Shown piece by piece: positions 29,359-36,948 of a stretch of 64,000 nucleotides of DNA. The translations under genes were made by a program, and so were the position numbers. The notes beneath the pieces were generated by a model. That model ran no database searches and was not told the origin of the DNA. It saw only the letters and a list, made by a program, of their open reading frames with translations. The stretch spans positions 248,001 to 312,000 of the forward strand of contig NZ_FOIB01000011.1 of the NCBI RefSeq assembly GCF_900111765.1, read 5' to 3'. Position 1 is the stretch's first letter; the number at the start of each line of letters is the position of its first letter. Origin of the DNA: Myxococcus fulvus. Its GTDB lineage: Bacteria; Myxococcota; Myxococcia; Myxococcales; Myxococcaceae.

Positions 29359-30306
29359 TCACGGGCCGTGGCGGCGGGCATTCGCGGTGGCGAGCCAGGT
29401 GAGCGCCCGCTGACCGGCGGCGATGTACTCCGGCCGCCGCTGCGTCTGCCCGAAGGCGAGGTCCGCCACCGCGCGGCAAGCCGCGAACCACGCTGCTCGC
29501 GTGAGGACGGCGGGGCTCACCCCTCCATACGTCTCCAGCGCCGAGGCCAGCATGGGCGCTCCTCCCCAGTGGAGCAGCCCGGCGAAATCCCTCCCGGGGT
29601 CTCCGCTGCACGCGTCGCTCCAGTCGATGACCCCGGTGAGCGCACCCCGGGCATCCACCAGGACATGCTCGGCCGCGAAGTCGCCATGGAGCAGCCGCGG
29701 CGCGCCACCTCCCTCCATGGGGCGCTCCAGGAATCGCCGCTTCCACGCCGTCGCCTGATGCGAATCGACATGGCCGTGTTCGACGGCGACCTGCAAATCC
29801 TCCACGGCGGCCGCCGACCAGGCTTCGAGCTCCGGGTCATCGTCCTCCGGTACCTCGGTCGGCTCGAGCGCATGGAGCGCGCCCAGGAAGGTCCCCAGCT
29901 CACGCCCAAGCGCGGACAGGTCGAGCCGTCCCGCCTCGACGAGCAGCGCGGGCGTTCCGGGCAGCTTCTCGTAGCCACCGAGGCTCGGTGGGCCTCCCTC
30001 GGCCGAGCCCCCAAGGAATCGATAGCGGGGAACCGCCAGGGGCAACCGGGGCGCCAGCCACGCCGTCAGGCGCGCCTCCCATGCCAGGTGTGAGGCGGCC
30101 TCGTCGCTCTTGGGGAAACGGAAGACGAAGCGCCCGTCCACCTCGAAGGCTTGATGGTCCAGGCCCTCGCCCAGGTGGACGACCCGCGCCGTCGCGAGCG
30201 AGGGGAACCGCGCGTGGATGCGCGCGGCGGCCTCCGCCTCGGTGAGGGCTGGAGCCGCACGCACCTGACCCGTGTAACCGGGATATTTCCGCTGCGTATC
30301 ACCCAT
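29359..30306 (-). CDS. Aminoglycoside-phosphotransferase-family kinase
   Basis: 315 residues from ATG 30306 (GTG 30321 in frame is an alternative). The APH/choline-kinase fold is clear: N-lobe HLGEGLDHQAFEVDGRFVFRFPK, catalytic loop LLHGDFAAEHVLVD with His207 and Asp209, and metal-binding GVIDWSDACSGDPGRDFA. It transfers phosphate from ATP to a small-molecule hydroxyl. The family covers antibiotic resistance (APH, macrolide kinases) as well as metabolic kinases, and nothing here fixes the substrate. Divergent from the gene at 30333 with only 26 bases between starts. Confidence 0.85.
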   Translation of the reverse strand: MGDTQRKYPGYTGQVRAAPALTEAEAAARIHARFPSLATARVVHLGEGLDHQAFEVDGRFVFRFPKSDEAASHLAWEARLTAWLAPRLPLAVPRYRFLGGSAEGGPPSLGGYEKLPGTPALLVEAGRLDLSALGRELGTFLGALHALEPTEVPEDDDPELEAWSAAAVEDLQVAVEHGHVDSHQATAWKRRFLERPMEGGGAPRLLHGDFAAEHVLVDARGALTGVIDWSDACSGDPGRDFAGLLHWGGAPMLASALETYGGVSPAVLTRAAWFAACRAVADLAFGQTQRRPEYIAAGQRALTWLATANARRHGP

Positions 30307-30332
30307 GAACCCACCCGCCACGGGAGAGGACC

Positions 30333-31787
30333 ATGGGACTTTCGCTGTCGTCCATCCGCAATCCGATCAGCAGCGCCTACAACGCCACGAAGGACGCCGT
30401 GACGGAGACGGTCGACACCGTCGTCGACGCTGGCGAGGAGGCGCTCGACACGGCGACGTCCCAGGCCACCGAGGTCTACGAGGGCGTCAGCAGCTTCGTC
30501 GAGTCCCCGCCGTCCCTCCCCGTCCTTCTCGACCCCTTCGCCAAGGCGCGCGACCGGATTGTCGAGACCGCCGAGCAGGGCATCGACTTCGCCCAGGACG
30601 TCGGGCGCAGGGTGATTGACGCGGTCGAGGACCAGGTCGACTTCCTCGCCATCGAGAAGCAGCTCGACGACCTGGGCCCGGGTGACAGCTACCAGCTCCG
30701 CGCGAGCATCGACGGCTCGGTGTACGGCATCGGCGGCCGGCTCGAGGGCACGCAGACCATCACCAAGAACGACGACGGCACGTTCACGCTCGCCGTCGCG
30801 GGCGAGGCGGGCGCGGGGCTGATGGGGAGCCTCCAGCAGAAGGGAAGCGAGGTCACCGGGGGCGCTTTCTCGAACACCGGCGGCACCGTCGAGTTCACCT
30901 TCGACAGCGCCGAGGAGGCCGCGGACGCGGCCCGGACCTTCCTGGGCCCCGTCGCCGGCGGCGTCTCGGGGTTGCTCGATGGGGGCATCGAAGGTGCCCT
31001 CGACGGCGCGACTCCGGACTACGGCGCGCTGCTCGACAATGTCTCCGCGCTCGAGCTCAACCCGAACTCGTCCACCGAAATCGCCGCCAGCCTGAGCGGC
31101 GGCAAGCAGGCCTCGCTCGGCGGGGGCGTGAACCAGGAGTATGGCGCGAAGGTGCGCCTCGAGTTCGGCGACGGTGCGCCCAAGCTGGTGCTCAGCCAGT
31201 ACACCAACATCTCCGCCGAGGTGGCCGGCGGCATCCCCGGCCTCAAGGGTGAGCTCGGCGGGGACGTCAAGCTTCAGGTGCAGGAGAGCTTCGAGCTCCC
31301 CGATGACCTCAGCGTCAGCGACGTGATGAGCAACCCGGGCGGCCTCGTGAAGGACCTCGCGTCGACGGCGGTGAACACGGGGGAGGTCTCCGTCTCGCTC
31401 ACCGCGAACGTGAAGGCGCAAGGAAACGTGCCCATCGCGGGCACGCTCGGTGGTCAGGCCGAGGCCCGGCTCGCGTTCACCGGTGGCGTGGACGAGGTCT
31501 TCGGCTCGGGCGGCATCGAGTCCCTCCTCCAGGGCCGCTTCGGCAAGGCCTTCAACCAGTTCGCCGGGGTGACCCAGCTCGAGGCGAGCCTCACGCCGTA
31601 CGAAACCGACGTCACCGAGTTCTCCCAGGGCTTCGGCCGGGGGCTGGCCTCCATCGGCGGCGGCTTCTCCGCGACCACCACCGACCGCAAGGACCCCACC
31701 TTCGAGTACTCGGGCTCGGTGGCGGACGTGCGCGACCAGCTCCGTGACCAGGTCAACCGCTTCCGCTTCCAGGCGCGGTACGCGTAA
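30333..31787 (+). CDS. Large hypothetical protein with amphipathic N-terminus
   Basis: 484 residues from ATG 30333 (GAGAGGA site). The first 110 residues are helical and amphipathic (AYNATKDAVTETVDTV, AKARDRIVETAEQGIDFAQDV). The rest is Gly/Ser-rich and beta-like (SGGKQASLGGGVNQEYGAKV, AGGIPGLKGELGGDVKLQV, VSVSLTANVKAQGNVPIAG). No signal peptide is evident, yet the composition resembles exported surface or pore-like proteins. The N-terminal style (MG followed by TV/DTV heptads) recalls the gene at 61919-62962. I know no domain for it. A hairpin lies just after the stop. Confidence 0.6.
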   Translation: MGLSLSSIRNPISSAYNATKDAVTETVDTVVDAGEEALDTATSQATEVYEGVSSFVESPPSLPVLLDPFAKARDRIVETAEQGIDFAQDVGRRVIDAVEDQVDFLAIEKQLDDLGPGDSYQLRASIDGSVYGIGGRLEGTQTITKNDDGTFTLAVAGEAGAGLMGSLQQKGSEVTGGAFSNTGGTVEFTFDSAEEAADAARTFLGPVAGGVSGLLDGGIEGALDGATPDYGALLDNVSALELNPNSSTEIAASLSGGKQASLGGGVNQEYGAKVRLEFGDGAPKLVLSQYTNISAEVAGGIPGLKGELGGDVKLQVQESFELPDDLSVSDVMSNPGGLVKDLASTAVNTGEVSVSLTANVKAQGNVPIAGTLGGQAEARLAFTGGVDEVFGSGGIESLLQGRFGKAFNQFAGVTQLEASLTPYETDVTEFSQGFGRGLASIGGGFSATTTDRKDPTFEYSGSVADVRDQLRDQVNRFRFQARYA

Positions 31788-31801
31788 TCCCTCTCCGCCT
31801 C

Positions 31802-31818
31802 GGCGGGCCATCCCCGCC
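31802..31818. terminator. Short GC hairpin
   Basis: GGCGGG (31802-31807) and CCCGCC (31813-31818) around a five-base loop, 15 bases after the stop at 31787 and before the stop of the convergent lipoprotein gene. Candidate bidirectional terminator. Confidence 0.4.
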
Positions 31819-31868
31819 ACGGGCCACGAGCGCCATGGCGAGGACGGGAACGTGCCCCAGCGGGCGCG

Positions 31869-32135
31869 TCAGTACGCGAAGATGAGGCGACCTTCGGAGT
31901 ACACGCAGTACAGCTCGCCGGTGGTGTCGCCGGCGCAGCAGGTCTGGGCCTCACCCTCGTTGAAGCAACGCTTGTTCACGAGCGAGCTACACGCGGGATG
32001 GCCCGAGCACGCCAACTGCGAGAGCGTCGAGTCCTGGCTGCTCTCGGACGCCGCCTCGGGCTCGGCCACCGGACCGCCACAGCCCAGCAGGGAAAGGCTG
32101 AACAACACCGCTGTCACAACAAGAGACTGCTTCAT
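31869..32135 (-). CDS. Small Cys-rich lipoprotein
   Basis: 88 residues from ATG 32135. Signal peptide KQSLVVTAVLFSLSLLGC with a lipobox (SLLGC). After an acidic linker come six cysteines in 45 residues (LACSGHPACSS, KRCFNEGEAQTCCAGD, LYCVYSEG), so a compact disulphide-bonded domain is likely. Tail to tail with the gene at 30333-31787. It resembles the lipoprotein at 6589-6843 in design but not in sequence. No family recognised. Confidence 0.7.
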   Translation of the reverse strand: MKQSLVVTAVLFSLSLLGCGGPVAEPEAASESSQDSTLSQLACSGHPACSSLVNKRCFNEGEAQTCCAGDTTGELYCVYSEGRLIFAY

Positions 32136-32249
32136 GAGGAGCCTCGTCGGGTGAGTGGGACGAAGCCAGCCTAATCCAATGCGAGCCCGGCTCGATGGGC
32201 ACCGCGTCTCATGAAGGGGAGGGTGCGACGAGACCTCGCGGCGCTGTCG

Positions 32250-33446
32250 TCAGTGCCACCGCGCGGTGGGTTCTGGGGGCTGGAGCCACGCCGCGCCGAG
32301 TCGATCGAAGGCGGAGCGCCCCGCGGCGTTGGCGGCCTTCAGGGCCGCGACGGCGTCGCGGATGTTCCCGTGTGTGTGGTTGGCCATCACCTGCAGCCGG
32401 AACCTCGCCTGGCCCTTGGCCACGGCGGGGTACTCCACGAGGTTGGCGAGCCGCCCCGCGTCCTGCACGTGTCGGCTGACCAGTCGGGCCAGGGCCTCCG
32501 AGCCAATCTTCACGCAGACGATGGCGGAGGGTTCGCCGTAGACCTCGAAGCCCGCCTCCTCCAATTGGCGGCGCAGCTCCAGGATGTTGCCCAGGAGCTG
32601 CTCACGCAGCCGCCGGCCTTCGGCGCTCTCGATGATTTCGAAGGCCTTCAGGACGGTGGCGGCCTGCGAGGGAGACAGGGCGTTGGAGAAGATGCAGGGC
32701 GGACTGTAGAAGCGCAGGTACTCCTTCAGCGCGCGGGTGTGGCAGGCCACGAAGCCGCCATTCGAGCAGAAGGTCTTGGAGAAGGAGCCCATCACCAGGT
32801 CGGCGTGGCCCAGCATGCCCTGGTCGCCGATGACGCCCTTTCCGTCCGCGCCGAGGTTGCCGAGGTCATGGGCCACATCCACGACCAGCGTCGCGTCGAG
32901 TTCGTGGCAGAGCGCCCGGAGCGCGACGATGTTCGGGCTGTCGCTGTTCATGGAGAACAGGCTCTCGGTCACCACCATGATGCCGTGATGGGCGTCATGG
33001 GCGCGGATCTCCTCGAGCAGGGCGCGACACTCGGCCAGAGCATTGTGGTGGAAGCGGTGGACGTTGTGGGTGGCGGCCTGGGCGCCCTCCTGGAGACAGG
33101 AGTGCGACAAGCCATCCATGACGACATGGTCCGCGGGGCGCACCAGCCCCTTGATGACGCCGTAGCCGGCGGCCCAGCCCGTCGGGAAGAGGAGGGCCTC
33201 CGGCATGTCGAGGAAGTCGGCGACATGTCGCTCCAGCGCCACCGACTGCGGGGTGTTGCCCAGCAGGACGGAGGAGCCCGTCCATGGTTCCAGACATCGG
33301 CACTCCCCCCGGTGGGTGATTCGAGTCAAGGTGGGGTGGCCCTGGCGTGTGGCGCAAGAGACGGGCGCTTGCTCCTCGGGCACATGCCGAGGACCGCGCC
33401 GCGCCGGTACGGCTGCCAGCACGCCGCTGTGCGCGCCGGGGTGCAC
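32250..33446 (-). CDS. AONS-family PLP aminotransferase, N-terminus abnormal
   Basis: Up to 398 residues from GTG 33446. From about residue 54 it matches alpha-oxoamine synthases (AONS/KBL family, condensing an amino acid with an acyl-CoA): TGSSVLLGNTPQSVALE, DGLSHSCLQEG, PLP-phosphate region VVDVAHDLG, and the Schiff-base Lys224 in VMGSFSKTFCSNGGF. The C-terminal small domain is complete. The first 53 residues do not look like the usual N-terminal arm and read as non-coding translation. No other frame in 33300-33470 restores it. The active site is intact, but the gene may be 5'-truncated or start near 33290. It lies directly after the ADOP permease gene. Confidence 0.65.
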   Translation of the reverse strand: MHPGAHSGVLAAVPARRGPRHVPEEQAPVSCATRQGHPTLTRITHRGECRCLEPWTGSSVLLGNTPQSVALERHVADFLDMPEALLFPTGWAAGYGVIKGLVRPADHVVMDGLSHSCLQEGAQAATHNVHRFHHNALAECRALLEEIRAHDAHHGIMVVTESLFSMNSDSPNIVALRALCHELDATLVVDVAHDLGNLGADGKGVIGDQGMLGHADLVMGSFSKTFCSNGGFVACHTRALKEYLRFYSPPCIFSNALSPSQAATVLKAFEIIESAEGRRLREQLLGNILELRRQLEEAGFEVYGEPSAIVCVKIGSEALARLVSRHVQDAGRLANLVEYPAVAKGQARFRLQVMANHTHGNIRDAVAALKAANAAGRSAFDRLGAAWLQPPEPTARWH

Positions 33447-33468
33447 CGCCGCGGCGACCCCGGGGATG

Positions 33469-35937
33469 TCAGTCGTACTTGAGCGCGATGATGGGGTCCA
33501 CGCGAGAGGCGCGCAGCGCGGGGATCCACGTCGCCACCAGCCCCACCGTCAGCAGCACCAGCGGCGCGGCGATGAACGACAGCGGGTCCAGGGCGCTGAC
33601 ACCGTGGACGAAGCCCGACACCAGCCGCGTCAGCGCCAGCGCGCCCGCGCACCCCAGCACCACGCCTCCCGCCACCGAGCCCAGGCCCTGCCGGAGCACC
33701 AGTCGCACCACCTGACCCCGCGTGGCGCCCAGCGCCAGGCGCACGCCCAGCTCCCGCGTGCGTTGACCCACCAGATAGGACAGCACGCCGTAGATGCCCA
33801 CCGCGGCCAGCAGGAGCGCCAGCGCCGCCATCATCGCCAGCAGCACCATGTTGAAGCGCTCGGAGCCGAGGGAGCGCGCGACGTGGTCCTCCAGCTTCAG
33901 CGTCTCCATCACCGGCTGCTGCGCGTCCACCGCCCACACCTCGCGCTGGACGGCAGCGATGACCTCCGCGTGGCCTCCCGGAGCGCGCACCAGCAGGTTG
34001 CGCGGAATCATCCGCACGAGCAGGGAGGTGATGCCCTGGGACATCTGCCCGGGCGCCAGGTACATCACCGGCGGCGGCTCGTCGTTCAGGCCATCCTCGC
34101 GCACGTCTCGCACCACGCCCACCACGACGCGAGGCACCTCGTCCCGGAGGGCCGGCACCGAGTGCGCCACCCGGATGCGCTGCCCCATGGGGTCCTCGCC
34201 CCGCCAGAATCGACGCGCCGCCGTCTCGTTGATGACCACCACCGGCTCCGAGCCCGCCACGTCCGACTCCGTCAGGAGCCGCCCTCGCACGAGGCCGATG
34301 CGCAGCGCCTGGAAGTAGCCCGGTGTCACCGGGCGGTACTGTCCCCAGCCCGCGCCAGGGCCGTTGTCATCGCCCGTGTACCTGCCCTCGATGGAGAACG
34401 ACATGCTGGGGCCCGCGCCCATGGGCAGCGCGGAGGTGAAGCCGACCACCTCCACGCCGGGCAGTGCCCGCACCCGCTCCTCCACCTGCGCCTCGAAGCG
34501 CTCCAGGGCCTGCAGCGTGCCGTAGCGCGCCTCCGGCAGCGACATCCGCAGCACGTGGACTCCGCGCGGGTCGAAGCCCGGCTGGACGTCCTGGAGCGCG
34601 AAGAACCCCCGGATGAGCAGCGCCGCGCCCACGAGCAACATCACCGCCAGCGCCACCTGGCCCACCACGAGGAGCGCGCGCGTGCGACCGCCCGTGGGCC
34701 CCAGGCTCGTGCGCTGGGCCCCTTCGCGCAGCGCGGTCTCCAGGTCCGTGCGCGACGCCTGCCACGCGGGCAGCAGCCCGAACAACAGGCCCGTGAGCAG
34801 CGACGCGCCCAGCGTGAAGCCCAGCACCGTGCCGTCGATGCCCACCTGCGTGCTGTCACCGGACAGCAAGGGGGAGGAGTCCGGCGCCAGTGACAAGAGC
34901 CCGGGCAGCGCCGCCGAGGCCAGCAGCACCCCGAGCCCTCCGCCCAGCACGGAGAGCAGCAGGCTCTCGGTGAGCATCTGCCGCGCGAGCCGCCCGGGGG
35001 CCGCGCCCAGCGCCGCGCGCACGACCCACTCGCGGTTGCGGGTCGCCGCGCGCGCGAGCTGGAGGTTGGCCAGGTTGACGCACGCGATGAGCAGCACCAG
35101 CCCCACGGCGCCGAGCAGCACCCAGAGCGCCTGTCGCAGGTCGCCCGCGAGGAACGTCCGGAGCTCCACCGGGACGTAGTCCTGGCCCTCGTCGAGCAGG
35201 CCTGGGCTCTGCGTGCGCACGCGTCCACCCAGCGTCCGCAGCATGGCCGTCGCGCCGTCGAGCGTGATGCCCGGGCGCAGCCGTCCGGTCACGAAGAGGA
35301 AGTTGACGTCGGCTTGGTCGGTGAGGTCGAGCTGGAGTGGAGTCCACAGGAGTGCGCCCCGGGGATGGGCGAACGTGGCGGGGGCCACGCCCACCACCGT
35401 GTAGGGCTCGTCGTTGAGGACGATGGAGCGGCCCACCACGTCCGGTGCGCCACCGAAGCGCCGCTGCCACAGTCCCTCGCTGAGGACGACCACGCGGGGG
35501 CCGCCCACCACGTCCTCTTCCGGAAGGAAGCCGCGCCCCAGCGTGGGCCTCGTGCCGAAGGTCTCGAAGAAGCTCCCAGTCACCCGGGCGCCCGGCAGCC
35601 GCTCCGGCAGACCGTCACCCACGATGCTGAAGCCCGAGAGCAACTGCTCGTGGGCCGAGACCCGCGAGAAGGGTGAGCCCTCCGCGGTCATCCACACGTA
35701 GCCCGCGATGGACTGCGACGCCGAGCGCCCGTGGTCCTTGTTGAGGCGCACCACCTGCATCAGCTGGTCGGGCTCGGGGTACGGCAAGGGCCTCAACAGC
35801 ACGGCGTTGACCACGCTGAAGAGCGCGGTGTTCGCCCCGATGGCCAGGGCCAGCGTCAGGAGCGAGACGAGCGTGAAGCCTCGGCTCTTGAGCAAGAGCC
35901 GGATGGCGAAGCGGACATCGTCGAGCAGCGCGGGCAC
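33469..35937 (-). CDS. ADOP-type ABC permease (MacB/FtsX-like)
   Basis: 822 residues from GTG 35937 (GAGG site). Two FtsX-type halves, each with a MacB-like periplasmic domain: the N-terminal DVRFAIRLLLKSRGFTLVSLLTLALAIG segment and VVGVAPATF, then four-helix FtsX units near residues 270-430 and again near the C-terminus (GVRLALGATRGQVVRLVL, ALRASRVDPIIALKYD). This is the duplicated orphan-permease (ADOP) architecture known from Acidobacteria and myxobacteria. ADOP genes often lack an adjacent ATPase, as here. Probable role: efflux or outward transfer of lipoproteins, peptides or small molecules; the substrate is unknown. Confidence 0.88.
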   Translation of the reverse strand: MPALLDDVRFAIRLLLKSRGFTLVSLLTLALAIGANTALFSVVNAVLLRPLPYPEPDQLMQVVRLNKDHGRSASQSIAGYVWMTAEGSPFSRVSAHEQLLSGFSIVGDGLPERLPGARVTGSFFETFGTRPTLGRGFLPEEDVVGGPRVVVLSEGLWQRRFGGAPDVVGRSIVLNDEPYTVVGVAPATFAHPRGALLWTPLQLDLTDQADVNFLFVTGRLRPGITLDGATAMLRTLGGRVRTQSPGLLDEGQDYVPVELRTFLAGDLRQALWVLLGAVGLVLLIACVNLANLQLARAATRNREWVVRAALGAAPGRLARQMLTESLLLSVLGGGLGVLLASAALPGLLSLAPDSSPLLSGDSTQVGIDGTVLGFTLGASLLTGLLFGLLPAWQASRTDLETALREGAQRTSLGPTGGRTRALLVVGQVALAVMLLVGAALLIRGFFALQDVQPGFDPRGVHVLRMSLPEARYGTLQALERFEAQVEERVRALPGVEVVGFTSALPMGAGPSMSFSIEGRYTGDDNGPGAGWGQYRPVTPGYFQALRIGLVRGRLLTESDVAGSEPVVVINETAARRFWRGEDPMGQRIRVAHSVPALRDEVPRVVVGVVRDVREDGLNDEPPPVMYLAPGQMSQGITSLLVRMIPRNLLVRAPGGHAEVIAAVQREVWAVDAQQPVMETLKLEDHVARSLGSERFNMVLLAMMAALALLLAAVGIYGVLSYLVGQRTRELGVRLALGATRGQVVRLVLRQGLGSVAGGVVLGCAGALALTRLVSGFVHGVSALDPLSFIAAPLVLLTVGLVATWIPALRASRVDPIIALKYD

Positions 35938-36034
35938 GGGGGAACCTCGGGGGCGAGTGCCGTCCTACGGCGTCGCGCGCGGGCGATTGCACGCGTGGAC
36001 TCGCCCAGGACCCCCGGTCTCAGCGTCGCTGGAG

Positions 36035-36066
36035 TCCCCGGTGCGTGCCCGGAGGGACACCGGGGA
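36035..36066 (-). terminator. GC hairpin between minus-strand genes
   Basis: TCCCCGGTG (36035-36043) and CACCGGGGA (36058-36066), perfect nine-base arms with a 14-base loop. It lies downstream of the DUF2780-like gene and upstream of the permease start. Confidence 0.45.
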
Positions 36067-36083
36067 TTCCCTGGGGGCCGACC

Positions 36084-36590
36084 TCAGCGTCCGCCGAACA
36101 ACCCGCCCAGACCGCCCAGGCCGCCGCCGGAGGCGCCGCCACCGGTGAGCAGGGGGAGGACGGAGAGGACCTTGCCGACGAGCGCCGGGTCCAGGCGCGA
36201 CTTGAGGAAGTCGAGCAGCAGCGGCGCCACGAGGGTGGCCTTGCTCGCGTCCAGGTTGAAGCGGCCGAGCAGCGAGACGACGGCGGCCACCTCCGCGCCC
36301 TGCGCCGCGGCGCCACCCAGCGCGCCCAGCAGCCCTCCCGCGCCGCCGCCCTGGCCGCCCATGAGCCCGCCGAGCGCGCCCATGAGCCCGCCACCTTCCG
36401 GCTCGGCGGGAGGCGCGGCCTTCTGCCACGTGTCCATCTCCGGGATGGCCTGGCCCAGCTGGTTCGCGGTGTCCGCGCCGAGCTTCTCCTTCACCGTGCC
36501 CTGCACCAGCTTCAGCAGGCCGCCCGCGAGGCCCTGCGCCTGCGTGCCATCGAGTCCGAGCTGCTGGGAGAGCTGTCCGATGAGGTCCAT
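36084..36590 (-). CDS. DUF2780-like Gly-rich protein
   Basis: 168 residues from ATG 36590 (AAGGGA site). The N-terminal MDLIGQLSQQLGLDGTQAQG and the segment VVSLLGRFNLDASKATLVAP fit DUF2780 (VcgC/VcgE-like) proteins of unknown function. In between is a Gly/Ala/Leu-rich stretch (GGLMGALGGLMGGQGGG), and the protein ends in repeated Gly-Leu units. The frame continues upstream to 37115 but that part translates poorly. No signal peptide; cytosolic or surface location unknown. The gap 36591-36948 upstream holds no gene that I can support and must contain the divergent promoters. Confidence 0.6.
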   Translation of the reverse strand: MDLIGQLSQQLGLDGTQAQGLAGGLLKLVQGTVKEKLGADTANQLGQAIPEMDTWQKAAPPAEPEGGGLMGALGGLMGGQGGGAGGLLGALGGAAAQGAEVAAVVSLLGRFNLDASKATLVAPLLLDFLKSRLDPALVGKVLSVLPLLTGGGASGGGLGGLGGLFGGR

Positions 36591-36948
36591 GTCATGTCCC
36601 TTCGTGTCCGCGAGGAGCCCCGCTTCGTAGCCGACCTGGGGCCGCGCGTGTAGTGGCCTCGGGGGGCGCGCGGGACGTCCGACGGGGACGCGCGCGCGTC
36701 CAGGGTGAACGCGGACCTCGGGGACTCGGGGCACCACGGAGTGTTCCCTCCCTCGCATCGGGTGACGACAGGTGTTGCGGCATGGCACCTGCAGTGCGTC
36801 TTCGGAAAGTCGCCCGTGTGGCATCGCGAGACCTCGCGTCGTGCCGCTCGAGATTGGCGCAGGCCCCCTCGTGCCTGCCCTGCGCCAGGGTCGACACGAA
36901 GCTCCCGCATCAACGTCACGCGCGAAGCCCTCGGGATGGAGCCGATAC

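Noticed and set aside
30333-31787. Phage tail-fibre or tape-measure assignment for the repeat protein
   Set aside because: No phage genes nearby and no recognisable phage motif; composition alone is not enough.
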